Part shown: piece by piece, positions 17,266 through 26,355 of the stretch
Position numbering within the stretch: the first letter of the stretch is position 1
Layout of the letters: each line of letters begins with the position of its first letter
Source: Sphingobacterium deserti
GTDB taxonomy: Bacteria > Bacteroidota > Bacteroidia > Sphingobacteriales > Sphingobacteriaceae
Assembly: GCF_000757725.1 (NCBI RefSeq)
Contig: NZ_JJMU01000066.1
Coordinates: 119,269 to 183,268 of the forward strand
Direction of reading: 5' to 3'
DNA: 64,000 bases
Translations under genes and position numbers: made by a program
Notes under the pieces: generated by a model
Told to the model about the DNA's origin: nothing
The model's database searches: none
Seen by the model: only the letters and a program-made list of their open reading frames with translations

Positions 17266-17841
17266 TTAATAGTTTAGAAATTGCTTCTGCAGTGCTAGCA
17301 GGAACTTAATTGGATCAATATATTGGGTGCTGATCCGCACACTGAAATGTAGGTGGACTCCCGTTACTCTACCCGTTCGTCCCATGATGCCGATATCCTG
17401 TCCAGCGCGCACCTTGTTACCGACGTCCACAAGGCAAGCAGAAAGATGCCCATAAATACTGTAGACTCCTCCATGATCGATACAGATAAACCTACCTAGA
17501 ATTTCTTGCTCTCCGGCCTGAACCACCATGCCGTCATAGATTGCCATTACAACGGGGTTATCAGCGATTAGGTCAACGCCATTATGAAAACTCTTGTTTC
17601 CAGTTACCGGATGTCTGCGCATGCCAAAATGCGAGGTTATCTTCGGTGTGCGCAGCGGACTACAAACAAAGATCGAAGCTGAAGTATCGACCGAAAGCGT
17701 GTTACGATCAAAAAGAACCACCTGCTGTACGTTATCATTTTCAGGTGTTGTGAGGCTGTCCTGTTCCTGCGCGTAAGCTTTTGCAACTGGCGCAATACAA
17801 GATGCTACCAGTAGAAGAGCGTAAAGAAAAAGTTTAACCAT
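17266..17841 (-). CDS. secreted M23-family peptidoglycan endopeptidase
   Basis: 191 aa from ATG 17841, with a signal peptide (LFLYALLLVASCIAPVAKAYA). The LytM/M23 domain starts at ITSHFGMRRHP and has the zinc ligands in FHNGVDL (HxxxD) and HLHF. It cleaves peptide cross-links in peptidoglycan. Inside a conjugation region it most likely opens the wall for the transfer channel. All visible metal ligands are present. Twelve nt separate it from the downstream DUF4099-like gene. Confidence 0.87.
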   Translation of the reverse strand: MVKLFLYALLLVASCIAPVAKAYAQEQDSLTTPENDNVQQVVLFDRNTLSVDTSASIFVCSPLRTPKITSHFGMRRHPVTGNKSFHNGVDLIADNPVVMAIYDGMVVQAGEQEILGRFICIDHGGVYSIYGHLSACLVDVGNKVRAGQDIGIMGRTGRVTGVHLHFSVRISTQYIDPIKFLLALQKQFLNY

Positions 17842-17925
17842 AATAAAGGAGATCAAGTATTTTTTATGCACTTAAAACCAAATCGCATCCAGTAGCGTAG
17901 ATAGGCTTAATCAAAGAATAAATAG

Positions 17926-17933
17926 TACCTTTG
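17926..17933 (+). promoter_or_regulatory. -7-type promoter element TACCTTTG
   Basis: Matches the Bacteroidetes -7 consensus TAnnTTTG 54 nt before the small plus-strand gene at 17987. No matching -33 TTTG was found at the usual spacing. Confidence 0.4.
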
Positions 17934-17986
17934 TAGCGACCAATATTAATATATCTTTTATTAATGAATTTTAACCTAATAGCATT

Positions 17987-18211
17987 ATGGACAGAATAGG
18001 TGGAAACAATCCGCTAAGGCAAATGGTCCTTCGCGGGAAGGCACGGGAAGATTTCTTCGCATGGCATAAAGCGAACTTCCAAACGGATCCCGTTAATGTG
18101 GATCTATGGCTAATTGGCTTGCAACTAGAACTATTTAGCCAGTTTTTTGGAAAAACAATCCGGCATGCCAATGATTTTTATGAAGCACTGGATGCTTACA
18201 ACAAACAGTAA
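17987..18211 (+). CDS. small hypothetical protein on opposite strand to tra cluster
   Basis: A 74-aa frame with normal-looking composition (LRQMVLRGKAREDFFAWHKA; DLWLIGLQLELFSQFFGKTI; DFYEALDAYN). It lies alone on the plus strand between two minus-strand genes and has its own -7-like element. Aromatic-rich and helical, no family recognised. A partial duplicate of its DNA (38 bp) follows its stop codon. Confidence 0.5.
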   Translation: MDRIGGNNPLRQMVLRGKAREDFFAWHKANFQTDPVNVDLWLIGLQLELFSQFFGKTIRHANDFYEALDAYNKQ

Positions 18212-18250
18212 GTCTATGGCTGATTGACTCGCAACAGGAACTATTTAGCC
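18103..18250 (+). repeat. imperfect 38-bp direct repeat around the 3' end of the small gene
   Basis: Copies at 18103-18140 and 18213-18250 share TCTATGGCT at the left and AACTATTTAGCC at the right, with five mismatches. The second copy starts just after the stop codon of the 74-aa gene, so it is an internal piece duplicated to the 3' flank. Confidence 0.7.
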
Positions 18251-18268
18251 TAAAGACAGCATCCCAAA

Positions 18269-19078
18269 CTAGCGAGAGCGACTGTTCCCCTGATCCCGCT
18301 GCTTCTCCTTGTCTAGATCATATCCAGGATCGGCAGCATAATTCTGGAGAATTACCGGTTTGTTTCGCTCTCGCTGTTGCATATCCTGAAGCGCTCTTTG
18401 ATAGCCTTCGGTATAAGGATCTTTTTGTCGGGACTTACTACCGAATAGATTCCGGAGACTACGGAGCAATAAATAAGAAATACCACCATCAAGGACGAGC
18501 GAATACATCAGTGCTTCCCGATTCGAGGTGACGCCACTGCGGCTACTTGCTCTGCGCTGTAGGCGTGTGCCATCCGAAAGTTCAACAACAGATCCATTTC
18601 TGTATTGCTCTTTCTGCAAATCAGACAGCTTCTCGCCATTGATCATCGCCGGCACTCTAATTTTATCCGGGTCGGCAGCGATAAATTCTCTTGTTTCCGG
18701 ATCGTACTCAATGACGTACGATTTACGCTTACCGTCATTTTCCTGATAGGTTTTCTGTACATGTGTCAGTTTACCTTGTTCAAGCAGCTGCGCTTCGGCA
18801 TCCAGTAAAAGCGGATGTTTCTTTATATCACGGTATATGGGGTGGAGCTGTAGCGTGATATGTCCATCTGGCATTCTTTCCAGCGACAGTTTAGCGTCCA
18901 TCTTTTTGATATGAATACCATCAGCATTTATATCTTGCAAGGTAATGAGATCCGTACGATGTCCTGCCAATAATGCATCCATATCGGCCTCAGACAATCT
19001 TGGTTTGCCATTATTGAGCAATCCCAGTTTACGTAATTCTCCTACAGGAATATCCTGTTCATTAAATAGATTATCCAT
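18269..19078 (-). CDS. DUF4099/DUF3945-like element protein (paralogue B)
   Basis: 269 aa, paralogous to the 16478-17254 protein: LFNEQDIPVGELRKLGLLNN; DMDALLAGHRTDLITLQDIN; LQLHPIYRDIKKHPLL; VIEYDPETREFIAADPDKI; AMINGEKLSDLQKEQYRNG. The C-terminus is basic and disordered, ending QGNSRSR. First gene of a four-gene set containing an M23 peptidase. Role in transfer is inferred only from context. Confidence 0.75.
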   Translation of the reverse strand: MDNLFNEQDIPVGELRKLGLLNNGKPRLSEADMDALLAGHRTDLITLQDINADGIHIKKMDAKLSLERMPDGHITLQLHPIYRDIKKHPLLLDAEAQLLEQGKLTHVQKTYQENDGKRKSYVIEYDPETREFIAADPDKIRVPAMINGEKLSDLQKEQYRNGSVVELSDGTRLQRRASSRSGVTSNREALMYSLVLDGGISYLLLRSLRNLFGSKSRQKDPYTEGYQRALQDMQQRERNKPVILQNYAADPGYDLDKEKQRDQGNSRSR

Positions 19079-19340
19079 AATAAATGACTGTTTTATTTAT
19101 TACTCCTGTTTATCAGCGCCTGTATAATTTCAAGGGTTCGCTGTCTCAGCTTCTTCACCTGCAAGCTTTGTAAAAACATACAACGGTGGACCAGTTAAGG
19201 CCTTTTGACCCGTCAACCATGGAATGTAGATTGATCTGTCTACACTGAGCCTATATTGAAAACACCAATATCAAAAGGAAAAAAAATCAAAACTGTACCT
19301 CCAAACAGAAATACGTTATTAAGCTATCCATTTTCGCGAA

Positions 19341-21332
19341 CTATGCATTGTTCGCTGGACGATATCCCATCACAATCTCTGCGACTTCGGAGTTGATATG
19401 GGCAAAATTAGCCAGTAGGATTTCCTCCTTTTTGCCAGCAAAATCATAAAACACCGGTAGTTCACGATATTGCGCTTCCTCCTGCTTGATCGCGTTCACA
19501 TCTAAATTGATCCGGCAGTTAATCGCTGATGGCTCATATTTGCCTGTGTAATCCTCTACAGCGTCCGAGGCCAGCATACCGACAATCTCCCCTGCTTTGA
19601 GGGCGGCAATCTTTCCCGCGGGGATGAGCGGTTCCAGTCGTTCGGAAATCGATACCGACGTTCTTGTCCGATCTATGGATAGGCTTTCGCTAACCTGTTT
19701 CACCTTACCAAAGATGCGTTCCAGCCAGTCTAGCGTCTCTTTATTACGCACCGATCCAGAAAGTACATTGCCCACTACTGCAGTAATCGATGTTGCCGTC
19801 TCCTTGCCGTACTGCTGCTTAAACTGCGGTAACTCTTGCAGCCCCAGCAGCACAGCGACCAGATTACTACGCGCTTGAGCGATCAAGTTTTCTATCTTGT
19901 GCGCATATAGCGTCGGCGCTTCATCGATAATTAATCCCACGGGTTTATTTCCTCGGGAGTTTACCAAGCGCGTGATACGGTTTAAAATGACCGAGTAACA
20001 GGCCGAGTTGATGCTCTGCGTGTTAGGATCATTGGCCAATACCAAGATAGACGGGTTGCGCGGGTCACTGATCTTTAACTCAAAATCATCGTCTGAAAAC
20101 ACCCAAAAGGTTTCTTTAGTAGCTAGGCGGCTGATAAACACCTTAAGTGTTCCCACCTGCCCTTCGAGCTGGTCAAAGGCCCTTGCCTTGAAGGCCGTCA
20201 TAAAGGGAGAAAGCAAGGATTCTAGTTCCTGATTTGAAAAAAGCACCGTGAAGATCTCCTCATAAGACCGGTTGAGAAAGGCCAGCACATGCGGAAAGCT
20301 GGAATAGCGCCCTCCTTCGTGTTTGGCAAAGAAATAGATACAGGAAGCTAGAAAGTTGATCGCCGATTGGGTAAAAAACTGGTCACTCCCCCCCGACTTA
20401 TCCCCTTTCTTCATCGCTTCCACCAGTGCCTCGGCTGTTTCGGATGCATCAGCCAAAGATTGCAGGTACTCGCTGCGCCAAGGGTTAAGTCGCCTACTCT
20501 TCTCGGGCTCGGTGAGATTGACCACATGGAAGTCATAGTCCTCGCACTTACCCTCCTGCTTAGCCAGCAGGTAGTGATAGTAGGCCACCTTTCCCAGATC
20601 GGGAAACTTAAAGTCATAGATCAGCATAGTAAATTCCAGCGCCACAAACTGGCGGATCACCGGCATCACCACCCCAAAACTCTTCCCGCTACCCGGGGTG
20701 CCGATCAGTAGCGTCCCGCGAAACACATTCTCCAGCACCACATAACCCTTGCGCACTTTCCCTTTATAGTAGAACAGCATCGGAATGTTGACCACAAAGC
20801 GTCCGACCTTGGGTTTGGTGCGCTGCATAAAGGATTCCCCTTCGATGTTCCAGCGATCCTTTCCCAGCCTTGTGCTGATCACTTTGGACATATTGTCTAG
20901 TGCTAAATGTAGCAGGATTGTTCCCACAATGGTAAGCAGTACATATGCACCTTTAAACCAAGAAATCGCAGCGACAGTTGTATCTCCAAGCTGATTAAAA
21001 ACCAAAATAGAGAGTAGAAGAAAAAGCAGCCCCAAACAAAAAGGTAAAGCAATGGCCTTTCCAATCTCCAAATCCTTCTTTTTACGACTTAACGTTCCAA
21101 TCGATACCAGTGCAATAATCATAAGCGTAAAGAGCTTGGAGTAGAATGGATGCTGGTAAATCTTGAATGCCAGGAGCTTTGCCAAGATCATTGCGGTGGC
21201 GTGACGAGCGCTTCCAGCAAGCTCTAAAATATAGTCAGCACCAACAAAACACAAGATATCGAGCAGTACAAGCAAATAAATACCAAACTGCAAAAAGCGG
21301 TGCATGGACTGCTGCTCTTTAGATTCTTCCAT
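19341..21332 (-). CDS. mobC: type IV coupling protein (MobC/TraD/VirD4-like ATPase)
   Basis: 663 aa from the ATG at 21332 (MEESKEQQSM; seven upstream residues are probably untranslated). N-terminal membrane helices (about residues 15-150), then Walker A GTPGSGKSFG (near 211-218), LIYDFKFPDLGKVAY, Walker B VGLIIDEAPTLYA and LLGLQELPQFKQQYG. It couples the relaxosome to the type IV channel and pumps DNA. In CTnDOT-like elements this gene is called mobC. It follows traN closely. Confidence 0.9.
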   Translation of the reverse strand: MEESKEQQSMHRFLQFGIYLLVLLDILCFVGADYILELAGSARHATAMILAKLLAFKIYQHPFYSKLFTLMIIALVSIGTLSRKKKDLEIGKAIALPFCLGLLFLLLSILVFNQLGDTTVAAISWFKGAYVLLTIVGTILLHLALDNMSKVISTRLGKDRWNIEGESFMQRTKPKVGRFVVNIPMLFYYKGKVRKGYVVLENVFRGTLLIGTPGSGKSFGVVMPVIRQFVALEFTMLIYDFKFPDLGKVAYYHYLLAKQEGKCEDYDFHVVNLTEPEKSRRLNPWRSEYLQSLADASETAEALVEAMKKGDKSGGSDQFFTQSAINFLASCIYFFAKHEGGRYSSFPHVLAFLNRSYEEIFTVLFSNQELESLLSPFMTAFKARAFDQLEGQVGTLKVFISRLATKETFWVFSDDDFELKISDPRNPSILVLANDPNTQSINSACYSVILNRITRLVNSRGNKPVGLIIDEAPTLYAHKIENLIAQARSNLVAVLLGLQELPQFKQQYGKETATSITAVVGNVLSGSVRNKETLDWLERIFGKVKQVSESLSIDRTRTSVSISERLEPLIPAGKIAALKAGEIVGMLASDAVEDYTGKYEPSAINCRINLDVNAIKQEEAQYRELPVFYDFAGKKEEILLANFAHINSEVAEIVMGYRPANNA

Positions 21333-21377
21333 ATAAATTAGTTCTAAGGTCAAACAATAGCCTATCAGCAGCTTTGC

Positions 21378-22217
21378 CTAAAATGTATCGGCGTCAAGGA
21401 TATCCTTGTACTTGACTTTCAGATCAAGCGTTCGCCCAGAAAGCTGCTTTTCTGACAGCTGAATATGCAATACCTTATTCGCCGGAAAGGTCATTTTTTT
21501 CAGCACATAGATATTCCGAAAGCTTCGCTTTAACGCCCCGTGCCCATAGAGCTGCCAGATAGGTTCCACCTCCATAGCCTGCACATTGGTGGCCTTGGTG
21601 ATCTTGCGGTCTTCGATCTTCATCCGCATTTGGTCAATATCATAGCTTAAATTTGTGCTGTTAGTGGCCGTAATATCTAGTAGTACGAGATCACCGACCG
21701 TGTAGACGGCATTTAACTGCATCGCCACGCCATGTGCTTTAATCTTCCGCAGCGGCCGATGCTTACGACTGGAAAGCATCGCAAGGACATGCTTACGAAG
21801 TTCACTTGTTGGAATAGAAGCCTTGCCGACCAGCGGCTTGATCTCCTCAGGCGAAATGCTGTAACTGGCCGGAATAAAAGAACTGCCTGCCCTGTCGCTG
21901 AAGGAAAGTTCATACTGCGCCATAAAGCTCTCACCAACCACGGTAAGCACGCCGAGACTTCCTTCAGAGTCGGAAGATTCCTCCGCTAAGGAATCAGGCT
22001 TCCACTTTAAGCGGAGCACATTTTCTTGTGGGAGATCGCCCATCACCTGGCTCGAGGAAATGTCCACATAACTGATCGGTTCGGGTGAAAGGATGTGAAG
22101 CGACACCTCTTTTTCCAGCAAGATCTGCGGCAACTGACTTCTGAAAGTTTCTGGCTGCTGGGCAAAAAGGGAAAGCGTGGCAAAGCATGCCAGCATAGAT
22201 AGCAAAAATGATTTCAT
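21378..22217 (-). CDS. traN: conjugative transposon TraN (DUF4138) protein
   Basis: 279 aa with signal peptide (LLSMLACFATLSLFAQQ). Beta-rich protein with the family features ISYVDISS near residue 50, NVLRLKWKP, VYTVGDLVLLDITATNSTNL and IYVLKKMTFPANKVLHI. TraN resembles VirB9-type outer-membrane core parts of the Bacteroidetes conjugation channel. Placed between traM and the coupling protein, as expected apart from the missing traO-traQ. Confidence 0.88.
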   Translation of the reverse strand: MKSFLLSMLACFATLSLFAQQPETFRSQLPQILLEKEVSLHILSPEPISYVDISSSQVMGDLPQENVLRLKWKPDSLAEESSDSEGSLGVLTVVGESFMAQYELSFSDRAGSSFIPASYSISPEEIKPLVGKASIPTSELRKHVLAMLSSRKHRPLRKIKAHGVAMQLNAVYTVGDLVLLDITATNSTNLSYDIDQMRMKIEDRKITKATNVQAMEVEPIWQLYGHGALKRSFRNIYVLKKMTFPANKVLHIQLSEKQLSGRTLDLKVKYKDILDADTF

Positions 22218-22237
22218 AGAAAAATATGTGAATAAAT

Positions 22238-23413
22238 TTAGAACTGCGTTTTTAATTGCTGGGGATCAATCAGGTAAACGATTGTGCTGTATTTGATCTT
22301 GGCCTTGTTCTGGCGGATCATCTTACTGACCGCTGTGCTGGTAGACTGGAACACTTTCTGCACCATGCTCATAGCCAGTTGGCTGTTAGTTTCCATCTGC
22401 TGCATGGTGATGCCCTGCGAGGCATTACCGCCAAGCTCCTTGGTAAATTCCCGAAACTCGGAAGCCGGCACGAAAAGCCCGCGCATGCCATCATGGTCGT
22501 AAACCTCTAGATTGATGGGCAGAATTTGCTCGCCGATCATGGCTGAGGTAATCGTGAGGTTAACGCGCTGTCCTGTAAATCCGGAGATCTGTGCATAGAG
22601 GTAACTACCTTTTTTTATCGGCACGCTGCCCGCCACGATGTCTTCCAGCAGCCGTATACGCAGGCGCGAACCAACATAACCGGTGATGTTTTGATCGATT
22701 ATGGCCGAGATAAGGGTTTCCGATTTCGCGGGGATGACCGTATTAAAGCCATCGGTATGTCCCTTAGCCTTACTGACCGTTAACGCAGGTTGGGACTTGT
22801 TTAAAGCCAATTGCTCTTGCTCCAAATCTCTCCGCTGCTGCTCGGCCTGGTAATCAGGATCGTTTGCTTTCCCCATACTATCAACCAGCGCCATTTGCCT
22901 GCGAAAAAGGTCCATGGGGTCATCGCCAACCTTGTTCGCCTCGGCAGGAGCTGAGATCGGTGGAGCGGACAGCCTTGCCAAAGCTTCCTCCATCGTGCGA
23001 TCTTCCACATCAAAGGAGGCTCTTTGCGTGGTTGCACTTGGAAATCCTTTTTCCTGCGCTGGGCTATACCTATTTTTCATGGCGCGATCAATTGAGTCGA
23101 GCATTTGCCGCTCGCGCATATTGTAAAGCGTCCCCGGTACCTCCTCCTCCGTTTCTTCTTCTTCGATCAACCCAACAGCGGTATAACCATCTGCCTGACG
23201 ATACTGGTTCCGGTAAGCATCGAGCTTTCCCGAAAGTGCTTTCTGGCGCACCTGATCCGATACATCGGCAACGCCTGTCTGCAGGGAGTCCTCGCCCACT
23301 TGAGGCAGCTCCTGCTTATCGAAAGTAGACTTGTAGATATAAAAGAAGATAAACAAAAAGGGAAGCAGGATTAGCGGCACGACGTACCGCGGTTTATTAA
23401 CATCTATTTTCAT
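22238..23413 (-). CDS. traM: conjugative transposon TraM (VirB10-like) protein
   Basis: 391 aa with one N-terminal helix (VPLILLPFLFIFFYIYKS), a long charged, glutamate/glutamine-rich linker and a C-terminal beta domain (TVIPAKSETLISAIIDQNIT; GSRLRIRLLEDIVAG; GSYLYAQISGFTGQRVNLTI). This matches TraM of CTnDOT-type systems, which spans the envelope like VirB10. Overlaps the upstream gene by 4 nt, suggesting translational coupling. Confidence 0.9.
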   Translation of the reverse strand: MKIDVNKPRYVVPLILLPFLFIFFYIYKSTFDKQELPQVGEDSLQTGVADVSDQVRQKALSGKLDAYRNQYRQADGYTAVGLIEEEETEEEVPGTLYNMRERQMLDSIDRAMKNRYSPAQEKGFPSATTQRASFDVEDRTMEEALARLSAPPISAPAEANKVGDDPMDLFRRQMALVDSMGKANDPDYQAEQQRRDLEQEQLALNKSQPALTVSKAKGHTDGFNTVIPAKSETLISAIIDQNITGYVGSRLRIRLLEDIVAGSVPIKKGSYLYAQISGFTGQRVNLTITSAMIGEQILPINLEVYDHDGMRGLFVPASEFREFTKELGGNASQGITMQQMETNSQLAMSMVQKVFQSTSTAVSKMIRQNKAKIKYSTIVYLIDPQQLKTQF

Positions 23414-23817
23414 GGTAAATTATTTTTAGATTGCATAGATCGCTGAAGGGATTCAAACTCTTCAAGCGCAGCAATAAGTGCAATACTGTCCGAGGAGCTC
23501 AGGCTATCCTTTTCGATCAGCGCCCCTATTTCAGATTGTAATGCTAGCACCCGGTTAAGAGCTCCATAGGTTTCTGCAATGGAGGGCAGTTTGGCACCAA
23601 GCGTGTCAAGCACAACGAGCGAAGAACGCGGCTCAAAGGCAGCAACATTCTTATTTACCTTTCTCACGCTAAACACCCAAACAGCGGAAATCACCATGCA
23701 GAGTAGCATTCCTGCAAAAAGATAAGCTGGATAGCGAGTGAGCACGAGCGAAAACTTCCTCTGCAATTCATACCACAACCTATCTTCTAGGGGATTAGAG
23801 TGTATTCTTTTGGACAT
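23410..23817 (-). CDS. small membrane protein at traL position
   Basis: 135 aa with one transmembrane helix (YLFAGMLLCMVISAVWVFSV) and a helical, coiled-coil-like C-terminus (ALNRVLALQSEIGALIEK; LIAALEEFESLQRSM). It sits exactly where traL lies in CTnDOT-like operons and overlaps both traK and traM. Sequence similarity to the known TraL (DUF3989) is not obvious, so the name is positional only. Confidence 0.65.
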   Translation of the reverse strand: MSKRIHSNPLEDRLWYELQRKFSLVLTRYPAYLFAGMLLCMVISAVWVFSVRKVNKNVAAFEPRSSLVVLDTLGAKLPSIAETYGALNRVLALQSEIGALIEKDSLSSSDSIALIAALEEFESLQRSMQSKNNLP

Positions 23818-24415
23818 TTTGTAGATCTTTATTTTCCAGTGTTTTCCATTTGGTGATCAGTATCGCATGGGGATTGTTCTCCGATCGAATCTCTAGATCA
23901 CTCAGGTAACCTTCGGTGACTAGGGAACGTGTGATGGTCGAACTACGCCTATCAATCTTTTGGGTGCCGTAGAAACGGAAATAACGGCTCGGTAGATCCA
24001 GCACGATACTGTCTGTACGAATGGTCAACACGGCACTGGAGGAAAGAATAGAGTTAAAAAAGCCTTTCTCCTTAAGATTGTTATACTGCAATGCACCACT
24101 CTCATCAATTAGGTACATTGCCTGCTTCATCTGATATTCAATAAACTTATCGTCCGGCGTTAAGGAGAAGAACAAACTATGGAAGCGTCCAATGTGCGAG
24201 CGGTATTCTGCTGCACGGTTCATCTGCACATCGGTTTGTGAGGCGCGCATCGGGACATTCCCCGAATCCATGATGTAAATGCTCTGCCGTGCCGAGGCTA
24301 CCTGCATGTAGGCAAAAAAAGAAACGATCATACTGATCAGCAGGGATGCGACGAGGCTTCCCCCTGCAATAAAAGTGGCAAGGCGTACCTTACCCTCGAT
24401 GTTTTTAATAATCAT
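23795..24415 (-). CDS. traK: conjugative transposon TraK (VirB8-like) protein
   Basis: 206 aa with an N-terminal helix (FIAGGSLVASLLISMIVSFF) followed by a periplasmic domain: YIMDSGNVPMRASQTDVQMN, EYRSHIGRFHSLFFSLTPD and RFYGTQKIDRRSSTITRSLV. These segments are characteristic of TraK, the VirB8-like inner-membrane assembly factor. It starts a few nt after traJ. Confidence 0.92.
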   Translation of the reverse strand: MIIKNIEGKVRLATFIAGGSLVASLLISMIVSFFAYMQVASARQSIYIMDSGNVPMRASQTDVQMNRAAEYRSHIGRFHSLFFSLTPDDKFIEYQMKQAMYLIDESGALQYNNLKEKGFFNSILSSSAVLTIRTDSIVLDLPSRYFRFYGTQKIDRRSSTITRSLVTEGYLSDLEIRSENNPHAILITKWKTLENKDLQNVQKNTL

Positions 24416-24420
24416 AGCAG

Positions 24421-25554
24421 CTATTTAGATTTACCAAGAAGTCTTCCCGCAAGCCCGCTCATCATTGGCGCATGGCGTCCCATGGTAGAAGCCGCGGAAG
24501 ATGCCCCCGAAGTCGAGACAATCCATGTCGAGATACTTGGGACGGTAAGCATGGTCAGGGCACCAATAACAAAGGTGACGATCACGATACCAAAGGACAG
24601 CAAACCATTTCCAAGGAACCAAGCTATCTTTTCCAGATCCGCGCCATCCGTTCCGACCAATACCTGATAGCGGCTGATCTCGGCTTCCATCGCATAATGC
24701 TGGAAAAGCGAAGCGATATACATCACCAGATAGGCTACGCCGGAATATAGGTTCACCGAGACGAAGCGAGCAATCCAGGTTGAAAAGGAATCGCGGAATG
24801 CTGGAAGGATACTTGCTGCCACGGCGAAAGGACCAAGAATAATTAAGATTGTTGAGAAGATGATCTGAATAATAAATATCACGTAAACGCAAATCCGTAG
24901 CAGCCAAATGGCCAACGTCTCGACGAGCGAAGTCATCATTAACTGAAAGCCCGCCTGCAGGCGATTCCGCATCTCTACAATTGGGTTCCATACCGAAGCA
25001 AAGCCCTCCTTGACGCTAGACTGCACCGATTCCCAGGCATTTTCGTACCAAGTATCTGCCTCGGTCTTTGCCGTCTCGGCCTCTGCCTGTACAGTCATAA
25101 TCTGATTGGAAAGGTCTGCCATGAGTTTAGCACGTTGCAAACGAAGGTTGTTGATCTCCGTCTGGCTACCATCGAACATCGCCTCGGTCTTGACTGCGAC
25201 AATATCCGTCGGATAGGCCACAACGCGCATAAAAGTCGGCCACCAGAGGATCACCATGATGAGTCCAAAGGGGCGCAGCAGCGGCATAACCTCCAACTGC
25301 TTGTCTCCGGCCATCATTTCATAGGCCCGGATAGAAAAGAAGATCAGCATGAAGATTGCGCTGAGCGCTTGTGCATCGCTAGTAAAGGCGTCATAATGCG
25401 TCCAGATCGTGTTCTTCATCTGCTTTAAAAAGTGCATCATTCCTTCCTCGTAGATCCCATTCCCTTGCAGGAAATTAAACGAATCCTTGAAGGAATCCGG
25501 CACCGTTTGCACTTGCAGTAACGGCATAATGCCCATAATGGATAGTAAGCTCAT
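24421..25554 (-). CDS. traJ: conjugative transposon TraJ (VirB6-like) membrane protein
   Basis: 377 aa from ATG 25554 (MSLLSIMGIMPLLQVQ). Several long hydrophobic helices (AIFMLIFFSIRAYEMM; GLIMVILWWPTFMRVVAYP; IIQIIFSTILIILGPFAVAA; ILPAFRDSFSTWIARFVSVN; IVIVTFVIGALTMLTVPSIS) with a charged loop between. TraJ is the polytopic inner-membrane channel part. Only 4 nt from the upstream gene. Confidence 0.9.
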   Translation of the reverse strand: MSLLSIMGIMPLLQVQTVPDSFKDSFNFLQGNGIYEEGMMHFLKQMKNTIWTHYDAFTSDAQALSAIFMLIFFSIRAYEMMAGDKQLEVMPLLRPFGLIMVILWWPTFMRVVAYPTDIVAVKTEAMFDGSQTEINNLRLQRAKLMADLSNQIMTVQAEAETAKTEADTWYENAWESVQSSVKEGFASVWNPIVEMRNRLQAGFQLMMTSLVETLAIWLLRICVYVIFIIQIIFSTILIILGPFAVAASILPAFRDSFSTWIARFVSVNLYSGVAYLVMYIASLFQHYAMEAEISRYQVLVGTDGADLEKIAWFLGNGLLSFGIVIVTFVIGALTMLTVPSISTWIVSTSGASSAASTMGRHAPMMSGLAGRLLGKSK

Positions 25555-25558
25555 TGGG

Positions 25559-26350
25559 TTATAATTTAGCGCGTGAAAGAATATCGTCGGCAATTTGCAG
25601 ATCCGATTTACCTCGGGCCGCCATGGCCACCGTACTGTTTTCCTGCAGCGCGTTTACCTTACCTTTGATGGACAGATACAGCGATGCACGCTGCCGCTTC
25701 GTCTCCCAGATAGCCAGTAGTTTTCGATATTCTCCCAGCATACGGTGATAGGCGATTATCCGCGATCCCCGATCGAGGTTGGTTGTTCGCACTGCTTCTA
25801 GCCGTTCGCGGAGCATCTGGCTTTCTTTCCGATACCAATCGGCTGATCCGCCCTGCTCGACGTAATCCTTCACGGACGGTTCAAGTCCTGCAAAAAGATC
25901 GGCCTCGTTAAATTCCAGTAAATCTTGAAACTCCTTTTTATAGTAGAGCTGCCAAAGGGGATCGGTCTGGGAGGCGATTCCCGCATAATTAGCGGTCTCG
26001 CTTAAGGCCGTATTTCGCAAGGTATCCGCATGGAGCTTGTAGGCCTCCTCCGTGCTTTTCATGGCAGCTACCATTAGCAATCTTCGGGATTGCGGCCCAC
26101 CAGCACTAAGCGGCCTAAGATCCGTCTTGGGATAATTGGGATGCAGTCCCCAGGTGAGCCAATACTGATAGTTCAGGCTCAGAAATCCCCTTGTGGGGGT
26201 AAACTTTTTGCGGTGCCACTGCTTAAATACCATCCGTTCCTGCTGGTTGACCACATGCTTATCCGTCTGGTACTTCACGTTTTGACCATGCAGATCAAAG
26301 GAGAAAGCACAGAGTAATATATAAAGCATTACTTTAAATAACTTAAACAT
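25559..26350 (-). CDS. secreted helical protein of the transfer operon (member 4 of tandem set)
   Basis: 263 aa with signal peptide (MLYILLCAFSFDLHGQ). Mostly helical; contains RKKFTPTRGFLSLNYQYWLT and repeated aromatic/charged helices, ending KSDLQIADDILSRAKL, a tail like those of the three preceding proteins. No enzymatic motif. Lies between those and traJ, so it probably forms a periplasmic part of the channel or mating apparatus. Name not assignable from sequence. Confidence 0.7.
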   Translation of the reverse strand: MFKLFKVMLYILLCAFSFDLHGQNVKYQTDKHVVNQQERMVFKQWHRKKFTPTRGFLSLNYQYWLTWGLHPNYPKTDLRPLSAGGPQSRRLLMVAAMKSTEEAYKLHADTLRNTALSETANYAGIASQTDPLWQLYYKKEFQDLLEFNEADLFAGLEPSVKDYVEQGGSADWYRKESQMLRERLEAVRTTNLDRGSRIIAYHRMLGEYRKLLAIWETKRQRASLYLSIKGKVNALQENSTVAMAARGKSDLQIADDILSRAKL

Positions 26351-26355
26351 AAAAC

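Noticed and set aside
17971..18171. 66-codon frame on the minus strand
   Set aside because: Mirror of the better plus-strand 74-aa gene; product is serine/cysteine-rich and unnatural.
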